Shown here: positions 6,434-15,616 of the stretch, in pieces
Numbering within the stretch: position 1 is the stretch's first letter
Layout: each line of letters begins with the position of its first letter
Source: Bacteroidaceae bacterium
GTDB taxonomy: Bacteria > Bacteroidota > Bacteroidia > Bacteroidales > Bacteroidaceae
Direction of reading: 5' to 3'
Assembly (NCBI GenBank): GCA_017621515.1
Contig: JAGASY010000036.1
Span: 1 to 34,568 of the forward strand
Length of the DNA: 34,568 bases
The notes under the pieces: generated by a model
The model's database searches: none
Told to the model about the DNA's origin: nothing
Seen by the model: only the letters and a program-made list of their open reading frames with translations
Made by a program: the position numbers and the translations under genes

Positions 6434-7559
6434 TGTAGATTTTTTGTAAGTTTATTGACAATTGTCTGTCTGAGAATTGTTGTGCATATTTCCAGCCGTT
6501 GTCTGCCATTTGTTTGTGCAGCAGAGGGGATTCCATGATTTTCTTCACGGCTTCGGCAAGTTGTGTCCAGCTATATGACGGAACGTATAGGCTGTGAGGC
6601 CCTCCCGCTTCTTCGAGGCATGAGCCTGTGGCGGCAATGACAGGAACGCGTGACAGCAGGGCTTCTACAATCGGAATGCCGAAACCTTCGTAGGTAGATA
6701 TAAAGGTAAAGACGGAAGCTCCTTGATAGAGCATAGGCAACTCCTGATTGCTCACATGGTTGAGGATGTGCAGACGGGAGGAGAGGTTATTTGCAGATGC
6801 GTAATGTTCTATCTCTTGCTGGTAAGTTATTTTGCCGTGTTTGCTTTCTTTTCCCACCAGTACCAGATGAATGTCATGAGGCAGAAGGCTCATGGCTTTA
6901 AGTACGGTCAGTTGGTTCTTTCTGCGCTCGATGGTGCCTACGCAGAGGATGTATCTTTGTGGCAGATTGTATTGTTCTTTGATTGCGAGAATCTGCGAAT
7001 CGGACATAGGCTGGGAAAAAAGCGGTATGTCCACACTCTGATATACCACGGAGATTTTTTCTTCCGGCACATGGTATAGTTTCATCAGGTCGCGTTTGGT
7101 CTGCTGACTGATGGCTATCACTCTGTCTGCTACTTTGCAGGCATGGAGGGTCTTCCATTTGAGAATGTAGCGTTGCAGCAGACTGTAAGTGTGTGGATGA
7201 CGTATGAAGATAAGGTCATGAATGGTCACGACGCTTTTGCATCCCGTATATTGTATTCCGATAGGGAGCTCGTTGCTCAGACCATGATAGATGTCTATGC
7301 CAGACCGCTTTATGCTGAAACATATAAGCAGGTTGCGCCAAAGTTCACGGATAAGTCCAAAACGGAGAATATGCGGCGGGTGGATGAATGTGGTACGTTC
7401 TGTGAGTTGTGTGGTTGCAGCCTTTTTGCCTTTGCTTGCTGTAAATAGGAATATCTGAACATCGTTGGCAAGCGCATTTATACATCTGCGGCTATAATTT
7501 CCTATTCCCGTGAGATTTCTTACGGCTTTCTTGGCATCAAATCCGACATGCAGTACCAT
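6411..7559 (-). CDS. Glycosyltransferase family 4
   Basis: A 382-residue GT-B glycosyltransferase. I place the start at the Met of MVLHVGFDAKKAVRNLTGIGNYSRR, 6 nt after the stop of the upstream GT2 gene; a longer frame to 7613 would overlap that gene by 49 nt and adds residues not typical of the family. The N-terminal domain has the glycine-rich acceptor loop (GIGNYSRR) and TIHDLIF. The C-terminal nucleotide-sugar domain has ILCVGTIERRKNQ, LVLVGK and the E-x7-E element in STYEGFGIPIVEA. Similar proteins transfer mannose or related sugars during O-antigen and core assembly. Its 3' end overlaps the PAP2 gene start. Donor and acceptor are unknown. Confidence 0.88.
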   Translation of the reverse strand: MVLHVGFDAKKAVRNLTGIGNYSRRCINALANDVQIFLFTASKGKKAATTQLTERTTFIHPPHILRFGLIRELWRNLLICFSIKRSGIDIYHGLSNELPIGIQYTGCKSVVTIHDLIFIRHPHTYSLLQRYILKWKTLHACKVADRVIAISQQTKRDLMKLYHVPEEKISVVYQSVDIPLFSQPMSDSQILAIKEQYNLPQRYILCVGTIERRKNQLTVLKAMSLLPHDIHLVLVGKESKHGKITYQQEIEHYASANNLSSRLHILNHVSNQELPMLYQGASVFTFISTYEGFGIPIVEALLSRVPVIAATGSCLEEAGGPHSLYVPSYSWTQLAEAVKKIMESPLLHKQMADNGWKYAQQFSDRQLSINLQKIYNELYHTN

Positions 7560-7564
7560 CGGGC

Positions 7565-8365
7565 TTAAATTTTTGTTTTGCCGATAAGTTTGTACCATAG
7601 TTTTCTGTACCATTCGTTATAATAGCGTTGTTTCCATTGTATATCCCTATATACTTCAAGGGGATTCCCAAAAAACTCCATGTATTTTTCTAAATGTTTC
7701 TTGAAGAAGAATGTGTCGATGGCATCTTTTTTGTTTTTTTCAATGCGGTTTCTCGAATTCTTCCTTATTCTGTAATGAAAAAGAATTTCTTGTGATTGTT
7801 TTACTTTGCCGCTGTGGTAAAGAAGACGTACAAAGAAATCCCAATCTTCTATTCCAGTCAGGAATTTCTCGTCAAATCCTCCGATTCTGTCAAAATCTGT
7901 TCTCTTGAAAATGGATGACACAACAAGTTGGTTCTTTAATAATTCTTGTTTATAATCTGTATAACATATATTAAAAACTTTGTTGGTAGCCCCGAATTTT
8001 CTTACTCTGCAACAGAATAAGGTGTAATCCGGATGCTCTTCCAAAAATGTCACACCTTTTTCTATATAGGTAGGGGAAAGGATATCATCGCTGTCAAAAG
8101 GAAGAATATATTTTCCTCGACTGTGCTTTACCCCGTTGTTTCTTGCGCTTGAAGGGCCTTGGTTGTCTTGCTTTATGTAGATAATGCGAGAATCTCTGTC
8201 AAGATAAGGTTGTATAACGGATTTTATATTATCCGTAGAACCGTCGTCTATAATGATTGCTTCCCAATTGTGGAAAGTTTGGCATAGCAGACTGTCTATA
8301 GCTTCTGAAATGTAGGCTGCTTGATTGTAGCATGCCATGATAATAGAGATAAGAGGAGTGTTCAT
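7565..8365 (-). CDS. Glycosyltransferase family 2
   Basis: A 266-residue GT-A enzyme: LISIIMACYNQAAYISEAIDSLL at the start, AIIIDDGSTDN (about 36-46), the metal-binding DSDD (about 91-94) and a GGFDEKFLTGIEDWDFFVRL block with the putative catalytic ED. It has no membrane segment, so it should act at the cytoplasmic face on lipid-linked core. Its ATG overlaps the stop of the upstream GT2 gene as ATGA, showing translational coupling. Neighbouring glycosyltransferases suggest it adds one residue of the LPS outer core. Basic residues dominate the C-terminus (WYRKLWYKLIGKTKI), fitting membrane association. Confidence 0.9.
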   Translation of the reverse strand: MNTPLISIIMACYNQAAYISEAIDSLLCQTFHNWEAIIIDDGSTDNIKSVIQPYLDRDSRIIYIKQDNQGPSSARNNGVKHSRGKYILPFDSDDILSPTYIEKGVTFLEEHPDYTLFCCRVRKFGATNKVFNICYTDYKQELLKNQLVVSSIFKRTDFDRIGGFDEKFLTGIEDWDFFVRLLYHSGKVKQSQEILFHYRIRKNSRNRIEKNKKDAIDTFFFKKHLEKYMEFFGNPLEVYRDIQWKQRYYNEWYRKLWYKLIGKTKI

Positions 8366-9255
8366 TGTATGATTCTTTTTCGGTTGTTTATTAACTCACG
8401 TATCACAAGCCCGATTGGGGCGATGTGAAAATAATAAGTTTTGACGTCCTTGCCTGTCCGTTTGCATATATACATATACAGCAAGTAGAAAGGAAGGAGC
8501 ATGTAATAAAGGAAAATATGCAGGATATTGAACCACAGAGGGCGACATACATTACTCGCATGTTTCAGTAACTGAAGCTGTGAAGCGAATCTTCTGTGGA
8601 TATATCCTGTCTTTCTGTTTCCGCGGTCGTGAACTGCCGAGGCAGAAGGAGCGAATCCTACTTTCCATCCGTGGAATCTTGCCCGTTGTATGAAGTTAGC
8701 ATCTTCTGCATAATGTATGAACACTGGACTGAACATGCCTACTTCCTCTATGCACTGACGAGGTATGAGCCAATGGGCGGCAGGGCAGAACTTGACTTCA
8801 TAAATATCTTTTGTGTGTCCGAGCAAAGTGTCTTCTGTAAAGCGTTTCAATGTCGGGAGATAGCGGCACAGGAAATTTTCTGCTTTATTGTGCGTGGCAT
8901 CGGTCTGCACGGGGCTTACAATGCCATACTCGGGATTGCGGAGTTGGACCTTCATCAGAATTTGCAGAGTGTCAGGCTCTACCCATGCATCTTGGTTGAG
9001 CAGATAGATGTAGTCGCAACCCTGTTCAATTGCATACTTGATTCCGATATTGTTGGCTTGCCCGAAACCGAGATTGGCCTTGTTCTCAAAGATAATGCAA
9101 TGTGGAAATTTTGCCTTGATTCTTTCCGCTGTGCTGTCTGTCGAATGGTTGTCTATCACAACAACAGTGGTCTGCGGATTGTTATATACACTGCCGATGC
9201 ACAGGTCTATCCACTGCATGGCATTGTAGGTGACGATGATTACGAAGATATTCAT
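8362..9255 (-). CDS. Glycosyltransferase family 2 (rhamnosyltransferase-like)
   Basis: A 297-residue GT2 of the WbbL/RfbF type. Visible motifs are FVIIVTYNAMQWIDLCIGSV, VVIDNHSTDST, NLGFGQANNIGIKYA, LLNQDAWVEPDTL (QD in place of the usual DxD region) and FIHYAEDANFIQRARFHGWKV with the catalytic ED. A hydrophobic C-terminal stretch (LWFNILHIFLYYMLLPFYLLYMYI, about 240-263) probably anchors it to the membrane. Relatives often transfer rhamnose from dTDP-rhamnose, but specificity in this family is not readable from motifs. It is translationally coupled to the following GT2 through an ATGA overlap and lies 38 nt after the sulfatase-fold gene. Confidence 0.88.
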   Translation of the reverse strand: MNIFVIIVTYNAMQWIDLCIGSVYNNPQTTVVVIDNHSTDSTAERIKAKFPHCIIFENKANLGFGQANNIGIKYAIEQGCDYIYLLNQDAWVEPDTLQILMKVQLRNPEYGIVSPVQTDATHNKAENFLCRYLPTLKRFTEDTLLGHTKDIYEVKFCPAAHWLIPRQCIEEVGMFSPVFIHYAEDANFIQRARFHGWKVGFAPSASAVHDRGNRKTGYIHRRFASQLQLLKHASNVCRPLWFNILHIFLYYMLLPFYLLYMYICKRTGKDVKTYYFHIAPIGLVIRELINNRKRIIQ

Positions 9256-9293
9256 TTATTTCTAAACATTTTTGTTGTATCTATAAAGGAAAC

Positions 9294-11123
9294 TCAATTA
9301 TAATTTGTCAAATCTTCATATATCGTCTGTAATATGACTTTCCCCTTTTTCTCTTTTATGGAGTCTGCACCTTCAATGGCTTGTTGGCTGTTGTTGTCGT
9401 AGATGATACATCCGGTAGAGTCCCTGAACATGAATCCGTTGTTATAAGTGTTGAAAGCGAAAGGATAAGTGTAGGAATCGGAAAGAACATCGCGACTGAA
9501 CCTGAACTCGTTGTGTGGTAATCCCATCAGTCCTAATACTGTGGCGGGGACATCTGTTTGGCTGACCAGATAGTCTATTTTGCGTGGTTCTTTCACAGCA
9601 CCGCCCAAAATGAGGAAAGGAATGTGTGCATATTCTCTGGTGTTTGCCCGACATTCTGCACTTTGGTTGAATCCGTGGTCTGCCACACATACAACGAGCA
9701 GATTCTCCCATGCTTCCGTATGCTTCAATTCGTTGATAAATGTAGAGATACAACTGTCTGTATAGGCGAAAGCATTGAATCTTTCGTCAGAGAGATGATG
9801 GTAAGGCACGTCGAACGGAGTGTGAGAACTTAATGTCAGATAGGTCATATACCAAGGAGAATGCTTTGAGCGGTGCTTCCTCATTATCTCTTCTTTCAAC
9901 CATTTGCATGTAACATGGTCTGGTACACCCCAGCTCTGTGTGGCTTCTTTTGCGGGGAAGTCTTTTTGAGATATAAGTGTGTCATGTCCTGTGGCGAGAA
10001 AGAAATCGGACATGGCAAAGAATGTGATGTCACCGCCGTATAATGCCGAGGTCTCATATCCGTATGCTTTGAGGGATTTCGGTAATCCCGGCATGGAATG
10101 AAGTTTGCGGGTTATTTTGATGACACTGGTTGTAGGTTGAGCAATGTAGCCGCTGATGACAGCCGGCAGTCCTCTGTCTGTTCTGAAACTACTGCAATAG
10201 CAGTGTGTGAAGCAGATGCCTTCATCCATCAACCGGCTCATTCCTGGAGCTGTTTCCGGCATACCGCCAAGACTTTCGATGAACATGGCACTGAAGCCTT
10301 CCATGATGATAACGAGGACATTCGGTTTGGTGGTATGCTGAATCTCCGCTTGTGCTGTCCGGACTGGGTATAAAGAATTGAATGCGTCTGCGCATTCTTC
10401 TTTTGGATAGAACTTGAATTCATCATGAACTCCGACAGTTTTTGTAAAAGTGTAGAAAAGATTGTACAACGGATTCAGTGCGGAGTGATTGCAGAAGTCT
10501 ATGCGTGAATAATAGGCACGTGATGCGGTGTTGGGCCATTTCCTGATTCCGCGTATAGAGACAAAAAGAAATCCGGACAGGCAGAGCATGATCATGCTTT
10601 TTATGTACCACTTTCGGTATTTCCACTCTGCTTTTTCGAGTAGAGGAAGAGGCAGACGGAGAATGAGGAAGATGACAACTGTGAGTATCAGGACTGCTAA
10701 CAAACGTAATATGATGAAGCCTGTCGTGACACTGGCAAAGGCATTCTTGGGGTCATTGATATACATGAATATAGTGGCATCAAGCTTGAATTCCCAAAAT
10801 TCATACAGAACAGCATCGGTCATAGTGACTATTGCCATCAGGAATGCGATGAGCCAGTTGTATATGTTCATATATCTGTGTAACTTGAAGTTACTGCTAT
10901 ATACCGAAATCCATAGAATTATCAGTGGAATGGCGGTAAGGAATCCTGCCGTAGCATTGTCGAGAGCGAATCCGTGAAGATAGATGTCCCATAAATCGTT
11001 CACTTTGCAGTCTGCTTCCCAGTATGCGTGGTTGTAAAGTATAAAGAGCGGCTTCTGTATGACAAGGAAAATGCAGACGATAAGTGCATAATACATAATG
11101 ATGCCGCTAATGTTTCTTTTCAT
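9294..11123 (-). CDS. LTA synthase/EptA-like sulfatase-fold phosphotransferase
   Basis: A 609-residue membrane enzyme if translation starts at MKRNISGIIMYY; a longer frame to 11228 would overlap the upstream kinase gene, so the later start is preferred. About five transmembrane helices fill residues 1-200, followed by a periplasmic sulfatase-fold domain: NVLVIIMEGFSAMFIESLGG (metal-binding Glu near 275), FRTDRGLPAVISGY (likely Thr nucleophile near 314), and VVCVADHGF (Asp-His near 481). Family members move phosphoglycerol or phosphoethanolamine from phospholipids to a surface glycan. In this LPS operon, decoration of lipid A or core is the obvious role, but the group transferred is not known. 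Gene order: kinase upstream, two GT2 downstream. Confidence 0.85.
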   Translation of the reverse strand: MKRNISGIIMYYALIVCIFLVIQKPLFILYNHAYWEADCKVNDLWDIYLHGFALDNATAGFLTAIPLIILWISVYSSNFKLHRYMNIYNWLIAFLMAIVTMTDAVLYEFWEFKLDATIFMYINDPKNAFASVTTGFIILRLLAVLILTVVIFLILRLPLPLLEKAEWKYRKWYIKSMIMLCLSGFLFVSIRGIRKWPNTASRAYYSRIDFCNHSALNPLYNLFYTFTKTVGVHDEFKFYPKEECADAFNSLYPVRTAQAEIQHTTKPNVLVIIMEGFSAMFIESLGGMPETAPGMSRLMDEGICFTHCYCSSFRTDRGLPAVISGYIAQPTTSVIKITRKLHSMPGLPKSLKAYGYETSALYGGDITFFAMSDFFLATGHDTLISQKDFPAKEATQSWGVPDHVTCKWLKEEIMRKHRSKHSPWYMTYLTLSSHTPFDVPYHHLSDERFNAFAYTDSCISTFINELKHTEAWENLLVVCVADHGFNQSAECRANTREYAHIPFLILGGAVKEPRKIDYLVSQTDVPATVLGLMGLPHNEFRFSRDVLSDSYTYPFAFNTYNNGFMFRDSTGCIIYDNNSQQAIEGADSIKEKKGKVILQTIYEDLTNYN

Positions 11124-11164
11124 TGTTTGTGAATTTTTGATGTAATAAAAGGAATATGGATTTG

Positions 11165-11932
11165 TTATAATTCTAATTTGAATTTCACTTTTTCCGGTTT
11201 CTTTTTGACGTATTTCCGCCAAAAACATTCACGAGCTTTCAACATGATACGTTCACACTCGTCTGCGTCAAAACCGCGGTAGGTTGCGTATGCTCTTGTC
11301 ATAAGGACTATGAACCGCTTAGGTCCCCACAGGCGGGCAAAATTTCGGCATCCACGGTGTTGGCAGACATGCCCGATATACATTTGGTTGGTATCTACCA
11401 GTGAAAAGTGATACTCTCCTTGACGTTTTGTCCACAGAATATTGCCGGGGGAATAGTCCTTGTGAAGAAATCCTTTCTCATGCAATCGGGCTGTGAAGCG
11501 TCCGAAGTTTTGTGCAAAATCCTCATAACAGCCTTCTTTGGCATCTCCCCATTCATACATCTTGTGCTCGTAGTCGGAATGTATGCTGACAAAATAGGAA
11601 TATCCGATAAGCCCGCACATACGTTCTTCTATACAAGCTACAGGCTCTGGAGATTCTATTCCGTTGGCAAGGAGTAGGGACGCATGCTTGTAAGCACGTT
11701 GGCATTTGGGCAAACGTATTCCAAAAGAATAAACAAAAAGATTGATACCCGACGGACGGTGGTAACGCTTGACGTTAAGCGATGTACCGTCCGGACATTT
11801 CACCTTTTTTATCAGATTGCGCCCGTTTTGCACTGTTTCTCCATAGTCTTCTCTGTCGAAACATTCTATTATATCGGAAATATAACCTCGGAGCTGCTCA
11901 TAACGCGGGTTCAGTGTGATGTTTCTCTTCAT
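11165..11932 (-). CDS. LPS core kinase, WaaP/KdkA-like (InaA family)
   Basis: A 255-residue protein-kinase-fold enzyme. Key elements: a Lys in SLNVKRYHRP as candidate ATP-binding lysine (about 55), the catalytic loop HEKGFLHKDYSPGNIL (HKD, about 157-159, with Asn near 164) and SLVDTNQ (metal-binding Asp near 179). WaaP phosphorylates heptose and KdkA phosphorylates Kdo in LPS cores. Bacteroides lipid A-core is generally described as having one phosphorylated Kdo, and this gene shares an operon with waaA and kdsB, so Kdo phosphorylation is plausible. The adjacent GT9 gene would also fit a heptose kinase. It lies 9 nt after the GT9 stop. Confidence 0.85.
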   Translation of the reverse strand: MKRNITLNPRYEQLRGYISDIIECFDREDYGETVQNGRNLIKKVKCPDGTSLNVKRYHRPSGINLFVYSFGIRLPKCQRAYKHASLLLANGIESPEPVACIEERMCGLIGYSYFVSIHSDYEHKMYEWGDAKEGCYEDFAQNFGRFTARLHEKGFLHKDYSPGNILWTKRQGEYHFSLVDTNQMYIGHVCQHRGCRNFARLWGPKRFIVLMTRAYATYRGFDADECERIMLKARECFWRKYVKKKPEKVKFKLEL

Positions 11933-11941
11933 TCTGTTTCT

Positions 11942-12952
11942 TCATTGTAAGCTGATGATACGGTTTATATGTTCGCATATTTGCTGTGGGGAGAGTGCAG
12001 TCAGGCAATGGAAGTCATGGTATCGGCAACTGTTGCTTCCGCTGATGGTGCATGGCTGGCACGGACAGTCGGCAACGATACAATTCTCGCGTTTCTGGCT
12101 CCAGCCAAGAAAACCGCACTCGGGAGTGGTGCTTCCCCATACGGAAACGACCGGTGTCCCAACCAGTGATGCCAGATGCATGTTGGCGGAATCCATTGTC
12201 AGCATCACATCAAGTCTGCTCATAAGGGCGATTTCCTCTTCGATGGGCATTTGTCCGGCGACACATGTAGCGTGTGCATGTTCTTCTACCCACTCTTCTA
12301 AAATTGCTTGCTCTGCTCCTTTGCTACCGAACAGATAAATCTTGACATTCTCATGACTGGATAGAAGCCGTACAACATCCCGCATTTTGTCCAGAGGATA
12401 AGTCTTGTTCCTGTAACGAGCAAAAGGGGCTATCCCGATGCTGGGTATATGGGGCAGATTGCGAGTGCGTTTTGCCGGAAGAACCGAATCTGCACTGACT
12501 TTGAATCCCAGTTTTTGAAGCACATCGAAGTAGCGCAGACAGAACGGTCTGAAACAAACTCCCTGTTTGTGTACTTTTGTCAATTGTCTGCGATGCATCC
12601 TGTCCTTGTTTATCATGACCACTTTATGTCCTGTGACAACGAAAAAGACGTCTATAATCCATGAACGCAGCATATTATGGAAGTCTGCCACACATGTCAC
12701 GTCTTCTTTTCTGAGCATGTGTATCAGTCTGAATAGCCCGGCAAATCCCTTTGTCTTTTCGTGCTCGATGGTCAGTAGTTCCACATTGTTAGGCTTGCCG
12801 ACGAATATCCGGGAGAAGAACGGTGAGGTAAGTACCTTTATCTTCCATTGGGGATATAGCCTTGCCACAGCATATATAGCCGGAACGGTCATGGCTACAT
12901 CGCCCAAGGCGGAAAGGCGGATGACGAGTAAAGTTGGAGTTGGTGGTTTCAT
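11942..12952 (-). CDS. Glycosyltransferase family 9 (heptosyltransferase-like)
   Basis: A 336-residue GT-B enzyme of the WaaC/WaaF family. The N-terminus LLVIRLSALGDVAMTVPAIYAVARLYP carries the family's RLSALGD motif, with the catalytic Asp near residue 18. The C-terminal donor domain has IGIAPFA, MTMDSANMHLASLVGTPVVSVWGSTTPECG (about 248-278) and a tail with HDFHCLTALSPQQI, as usual. It transfers a heptose or similar sugar onto the Kdo-proximal core at the cytoplasmic face of the inner membrane. Several cysteines cluster near the C-terminus (CIVADCPCQPC), a known feature of many GT9 proteins. Only 3 nt separate it from the GT90 gene upstream. Confidence 0.9.
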   Translation of the reverse strand: MKPPTPTLLVIRLSALGDVAMTVPAIYAVARLYPQWKIKVLTSPFFSRIFVGKPNNVELLTIEHEKTKGFAGLFRLIHMLRKEDVTCVADFHNMLRSWIIDVFFVVTGHKVVMINKDRMHRRQLTKVHKQGVCFRPFCLRYFDVLQKLGFKVSADSVLPAKRTRNLPHIPSIGIAPFARYRNKTYPLDKMRDVVRLLSSHENVKIYLFGSKGAEQAILEEWVEEHAHATCVAGQMPIEEEIALMSRLDVMLTMDSANMHLASLVGTPVVSVWGSTTPECGFLGWSQKRENCIVADCPCQPCTISGSNSCRYHDFHCLTALSPQQICEHINRIISLQ

Positions 12953-12955
12953 GCC

Positions 12956-13942
12956 TCAGTTGATTTTATACTGACCTGTCCGCCGGAAATATTCGTCTGC
13001 AACGGTCAGCTGTATGGCAAATTCAATTTTGCGGTTTCTGAACTTCTCTATATATTCATGGGCATGTTTGATAATGGCTTCTGCTGCTTCCGGATGTTCC
13101 ATGTAATATTGCATACGCTCTATAAGATTGGAGTAGTCGGGGTTTATTTCTATGTAATGATAGTCGGGAATAAGGGTGGCTTCCATGAACCATGTTTCAT
13201 ATTTCGGACGTGGCATTACTGCCACGGAATTGGATGACATCACCCATTTCAGGTTGGTGGCAACGTCGTTGCCCTCTATGCAGGCAATGAATTTGTACTT
13301 CAACTGTTGTGCCATAGTCATGAAATCCTGTTTCCATTCAGGGTGCTCCTCTGCGTAGTCGTCATTGGTTTTTCCGACATCGCACAGCGGATTTCCGAAG
13401 TGCAACTCCAGAAACTTGGCTCTGTGTGCCTGTCTGACAACATTGCGGAACACAATCATGTTTTTCTTTGTTCTGAACGGCTGCTTGTCGTTGACAAAGA
13501 CGAAATGCCTCCATTGGTTCAGTTTTAGTACAACCGAATTTGTGTTGTCGGAGGTTATCGGTCTGCTCTTGACAAATGCAGGGCAGGAGGGAACTTCCGT
13601 GACATCACCGAAACGATAGGCAAAGGAATACTTTGGATTGAAGCAACGCACTACGCGATACAAGTCAAAAAAGTATTTGGTTCGTTTTCCGCTTTGTCCG
13701 AAAGGGAATTTGAAAGTGCCTACTGTCGTGTCGGGGATGATATGGCTGTGCTCTCCGATGCGTATATAATAGTTGGCTCTTCTGCACACCTCCGCCTTTT
13801 CTCTATCTGTGAGAGAAGCCATCAAAGTCTTTCGCGTGTTCCTGAAAAACAATGCGGGGATGCTATAGTCGGCGAAAGAATGCAGATAGAGCCACATTCT
13901 GGAGAACCATCTTCCGGGACGGATATAGCTTAAATTCATCAT
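12956..13942 (-). CDS. Glycosyltransferase family 90 (CAP10/LpsA-like)
   Basis: A 328-residue protein resembling bacterial LPS glycosyltransferases of family GT90 (the CAP10 domain). The characteristic blocks are YFFDLYRVVRCFNPKYSFAYRFGDVTEVPSCPAFVKSRPI in the middle, FRNVVRQAHRAKFLELHFGNPLCDVG, and the C-terminal IACIEGNDVATNLKWVMSSNSVAVMPRPKYETWFMEATLIPDYHYIEI, the typical donor-binding region. Relatives include LpsA of Pasteurellaceae, eukaryotic POGLUT1 and fungal Cap10, which transfer glucose or xylose. No membrane segment is seen. It is the fourth gene of the operon, 39 nt after kdsB, and probably adds an inner-core hexose or pentose. Confidence 0.88.
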   Translation of the reverse strand: MMNLSYIRPGRWFSRMWLYLHSFADYSIPALFFRNTRKTLMASLTDREKAEVCRRANYYIRIGEHSHIIPDTTVGTFKFPFGQSGKRTKYFFDLYRVVRCFNPKYSFAYRFGDVTEVPSCPAFVKSRPITSDNTNSVVLKLNQWRHFVFVNDKQPFRTKKNMIVFRNVVRQAHRAKFLELHFGNPLCDVGKTNDDYAEEHPEWKQDFMTMAQQLKYKFIACIEGNDVATNLKWVMSSNSVAVMPRPKYETWFMEATLIPDYHYIEINPDYSNLIERMQYYMEHPEAAEAIIKHAHEYIEKFRNRKIEFAIQLTVADEYFRRTGQYKIN

Positions 13943-13981
13943 TGTCTGTTAAAATATTCCCAACTGACCTTATGCAGCTTA

Positions 13982-14713
13982 TCAGTGCCCTTGGGCTGCC
14001 AAATACTGTTCCACACCCTCTATGTCTTTGCGCGTGTCAACTGAGAGCGATTTGCAATGGCAGTTGTAATAATAGATGGGTACATTGTTCTCTATGAAAC
14101 GGAAAGAATCGTTCTCCTCAATCTTCTCAATCGGACCGCGAGGAGTGTTGTGATAGAAATCAAGGGCTTTCCGGTTGAAAGCTCCTACACCGACAAACTT
14201 ATGATACACATAGTCCATGTTGCCTTTCGGGTAAGGGATGGGGCTGCGTGAGATGAACAGGCATCTGTCATGTGCATCCGTCACAATCTTCAGATTTGTG
14301 GCATCAACCACTTCTACAGGATTGCTGAAATCTGTCATAAGATTCGACACATACAGTTCTCCTTCGGTGATGTTTTCAGGGATACACTGTATGATAGACT
14401 CTTTTGTGAGCAAAGGTTCGTCGCCGTTGACCATTACATACAAGTCCGCCTCGACACGTGTGGAGACTTCGTACAGACGTTCTGTTGCCGTGTTATGGTT
14501 GCTTGAAGTCATGATGACCTCCGCACCGAAGCTTTCGCAGACCGCTTTTATCTTCTCACTGTCTGTCGCTACAAATACATTGCTGAAAGCTTCCACTTCC
14601 TTGCAATGTGAATAGACCCACTGAATCATCGGCTTTCCGCAGATTTCAGCCAGAGGCTTCTCGAAGAAACGTGACGATTCTGCACGAGCCGGAATTACAC
14701 ATACTATTTTCAT
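13982..14713 (-). CDS. kdsB: 3-deoxy-manno-octulosonate cytidylyltransferase
   Basis: A 243-residue cytidylyltransferase (KdsB is typically about 250) that activates Kdo as CMP-Kdo for WaaA. It has the CTP-binding signature IPARAESSRFFEKPLAEICGKPMI at the N-terminus, FVATDSEKI, VNGDEPLL (about 94-101, metal-binding Asp), and a C-terminal SVDTRKDIEGVEQYL equivalent to the family's VDTPEDL. The SSRFPGKPL consensus is changed to SSRFFEKPL and the FSR-x-IP block is FISRSPIPYPKG, so it is a somewhat divergent KdsB and a related nonulosonate or Kdo-analogue specificity is possible. Placement two genes after waaA strongly supports Kdo. It starts 12 nt after the acyltransferase gene. Confidence 0.85.
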   Translation of the reverse strand: MKIVCVIPARAESSRFFEKPLAEICGKPMIQWVYSHCKEVEAFSNVFVATDSEKIKAVCESFGAEVIMTSSNHNTATERLYEVSTRVEADLYVMVNGDEPLLTKESIIQCIPENITEGELYVSNLMTDFSNPVEVVDATNLKIVTDAHDRCLFISRSPIPYPKGNMDYVYHKFVGVGAFNRKALDFYHNTPRGPIEKIEENDSFRFIENNVPIYYYNCHCKSLSVDTRKDIEGVEQYLAAQGH

Positions 14714-14725
14714 ATCAATCTGTTG

Positions 14726-15616
14726 TTATTGTTTTTTTTGTTTATGTTTCCAACGTTTGTGCGTCCACAGCCAATATTGAGGCGCACGTCTGATTGTCGC
14801 CTCAAGCATTTGCAGATACAGGAGCGTGTAAGGATATTTTTCGTCCGACTGCGGAGGCGACATTTTCTTTACTGACATGATGTATTGTCCTCTTCGAGGC
14901 TTCTCTATGTCGAGATAGAGGAATGAAGCTCCTATATGTCTGCCGATTTCTTCTCCGCCGACCATATATGGAGATTCCTGATTGAGGAAACGTGTCCAGT
15001 GGTTCAGGCTGCGGCGGATGGGACGCTGGTCTGAAATGAAGCCTATGAGGAATGTGCCGTATTCTTGTTTCATCTTTATGACGGTGCGCACGGCGGTCTT
15101 CTGTGGTATGAGGACTGTAGAATAGCGTGAGCGTATGGACTCCATCAGTCTGCTGAAGACCCGGTTGCTGATGGGGCGGTATATCTCTCCGTTGACCTTG
15201 GGCAGGGCATAGCGGCGGGTTATTTCTTGCACCCATTCCCAGTTGCCGTAGTGTCCGAGGAAGATGATTATGGGACGACCTTCCGAGGCAATCTCCTCTA
15301 TAAGATGTGTATTGCGCACGATGACCCGACGCTCCATTTCTTCGTCGCTGATGTGAAGAAGCTTTATTGTTTCCACAATGCAGTCGCATAAGTGTCGGTA
15401 GAATTCTTTCTCTATCTTGTCGAGTTCGCGTTGCTCCATTTCCGGGAAAGAATTTCTTAGATTCGTTCTCACGATTTTGCGCCTGTATTGTAGTATGTAC
15501 CTCATAAACAGATACATTACATCGCTCATACGGTACATCACGTCGAGAGGAATATGGGCAATGAGGCGACATAAGAATATGACCATTACTGATACCGCGT
15601 GTTCCATGTCAGGCAT
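14726..15616 (-). CDS. Lipid A acyltransferase, LpxL/HtrB-like
   Basis: A 296-residue member of the lysophospholipid acyltransferase group that adds secondary acyl chains to Kdo-lipid A. A hydrophobic N-terminal segment (VMVIFLCRLIAHIPL) anchors it to the inner membrane, followed by basic RRKIVRTNLRNSFPE. The catalytic H-x4-E motif is in FLGHYGNWEW (about 120-126), and GFISDQRP (about 194-201) plus YWLWTHKRWKHK near the C-terminus are family marks. The start codon lies within the last codons of waaA (8-nt overlap); an internal Met at residue 4 is an alternative. Coupling to waaA fits acylation of Kdo-bearing lipid A. Which acyl position it uses is unknown. Confidence 0.9.
   Translation of the reverse strand: MPDMEHAVSVMVIFLCRLIAHIPLDVMYRMSDVMYLFMRYILQYRRKIVRTNLRNSFPEMEQRELDKIEKEFYRHLCDCIVETIKLLHISDEEMERRVIVRNTHLIEEIASEGRPIIIFLGHYGNWEWVQEITRRYALPKVNGEIYRPISNRVFSRLMESIRSRYSTVLIPQKTAVRTVIKMKQEYGTFLIGFISDQRPIRRSLNHWTRFLNQESPYMVGGEEIGRHIGASFLYLDIEKPRRGQYIMSVKKMSPPQSDEKYPYTLLYLQMLEATIRRAPQYWLWTHKRWKHKQKKQ

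Noticed and set aside
14802..15572. A 256-codon minus-strand frame inside the acyltransferase gene
   Set aside because: It is an alternate frame of the LpxL-like gene and rich in Arg, His and Pro, without domains.
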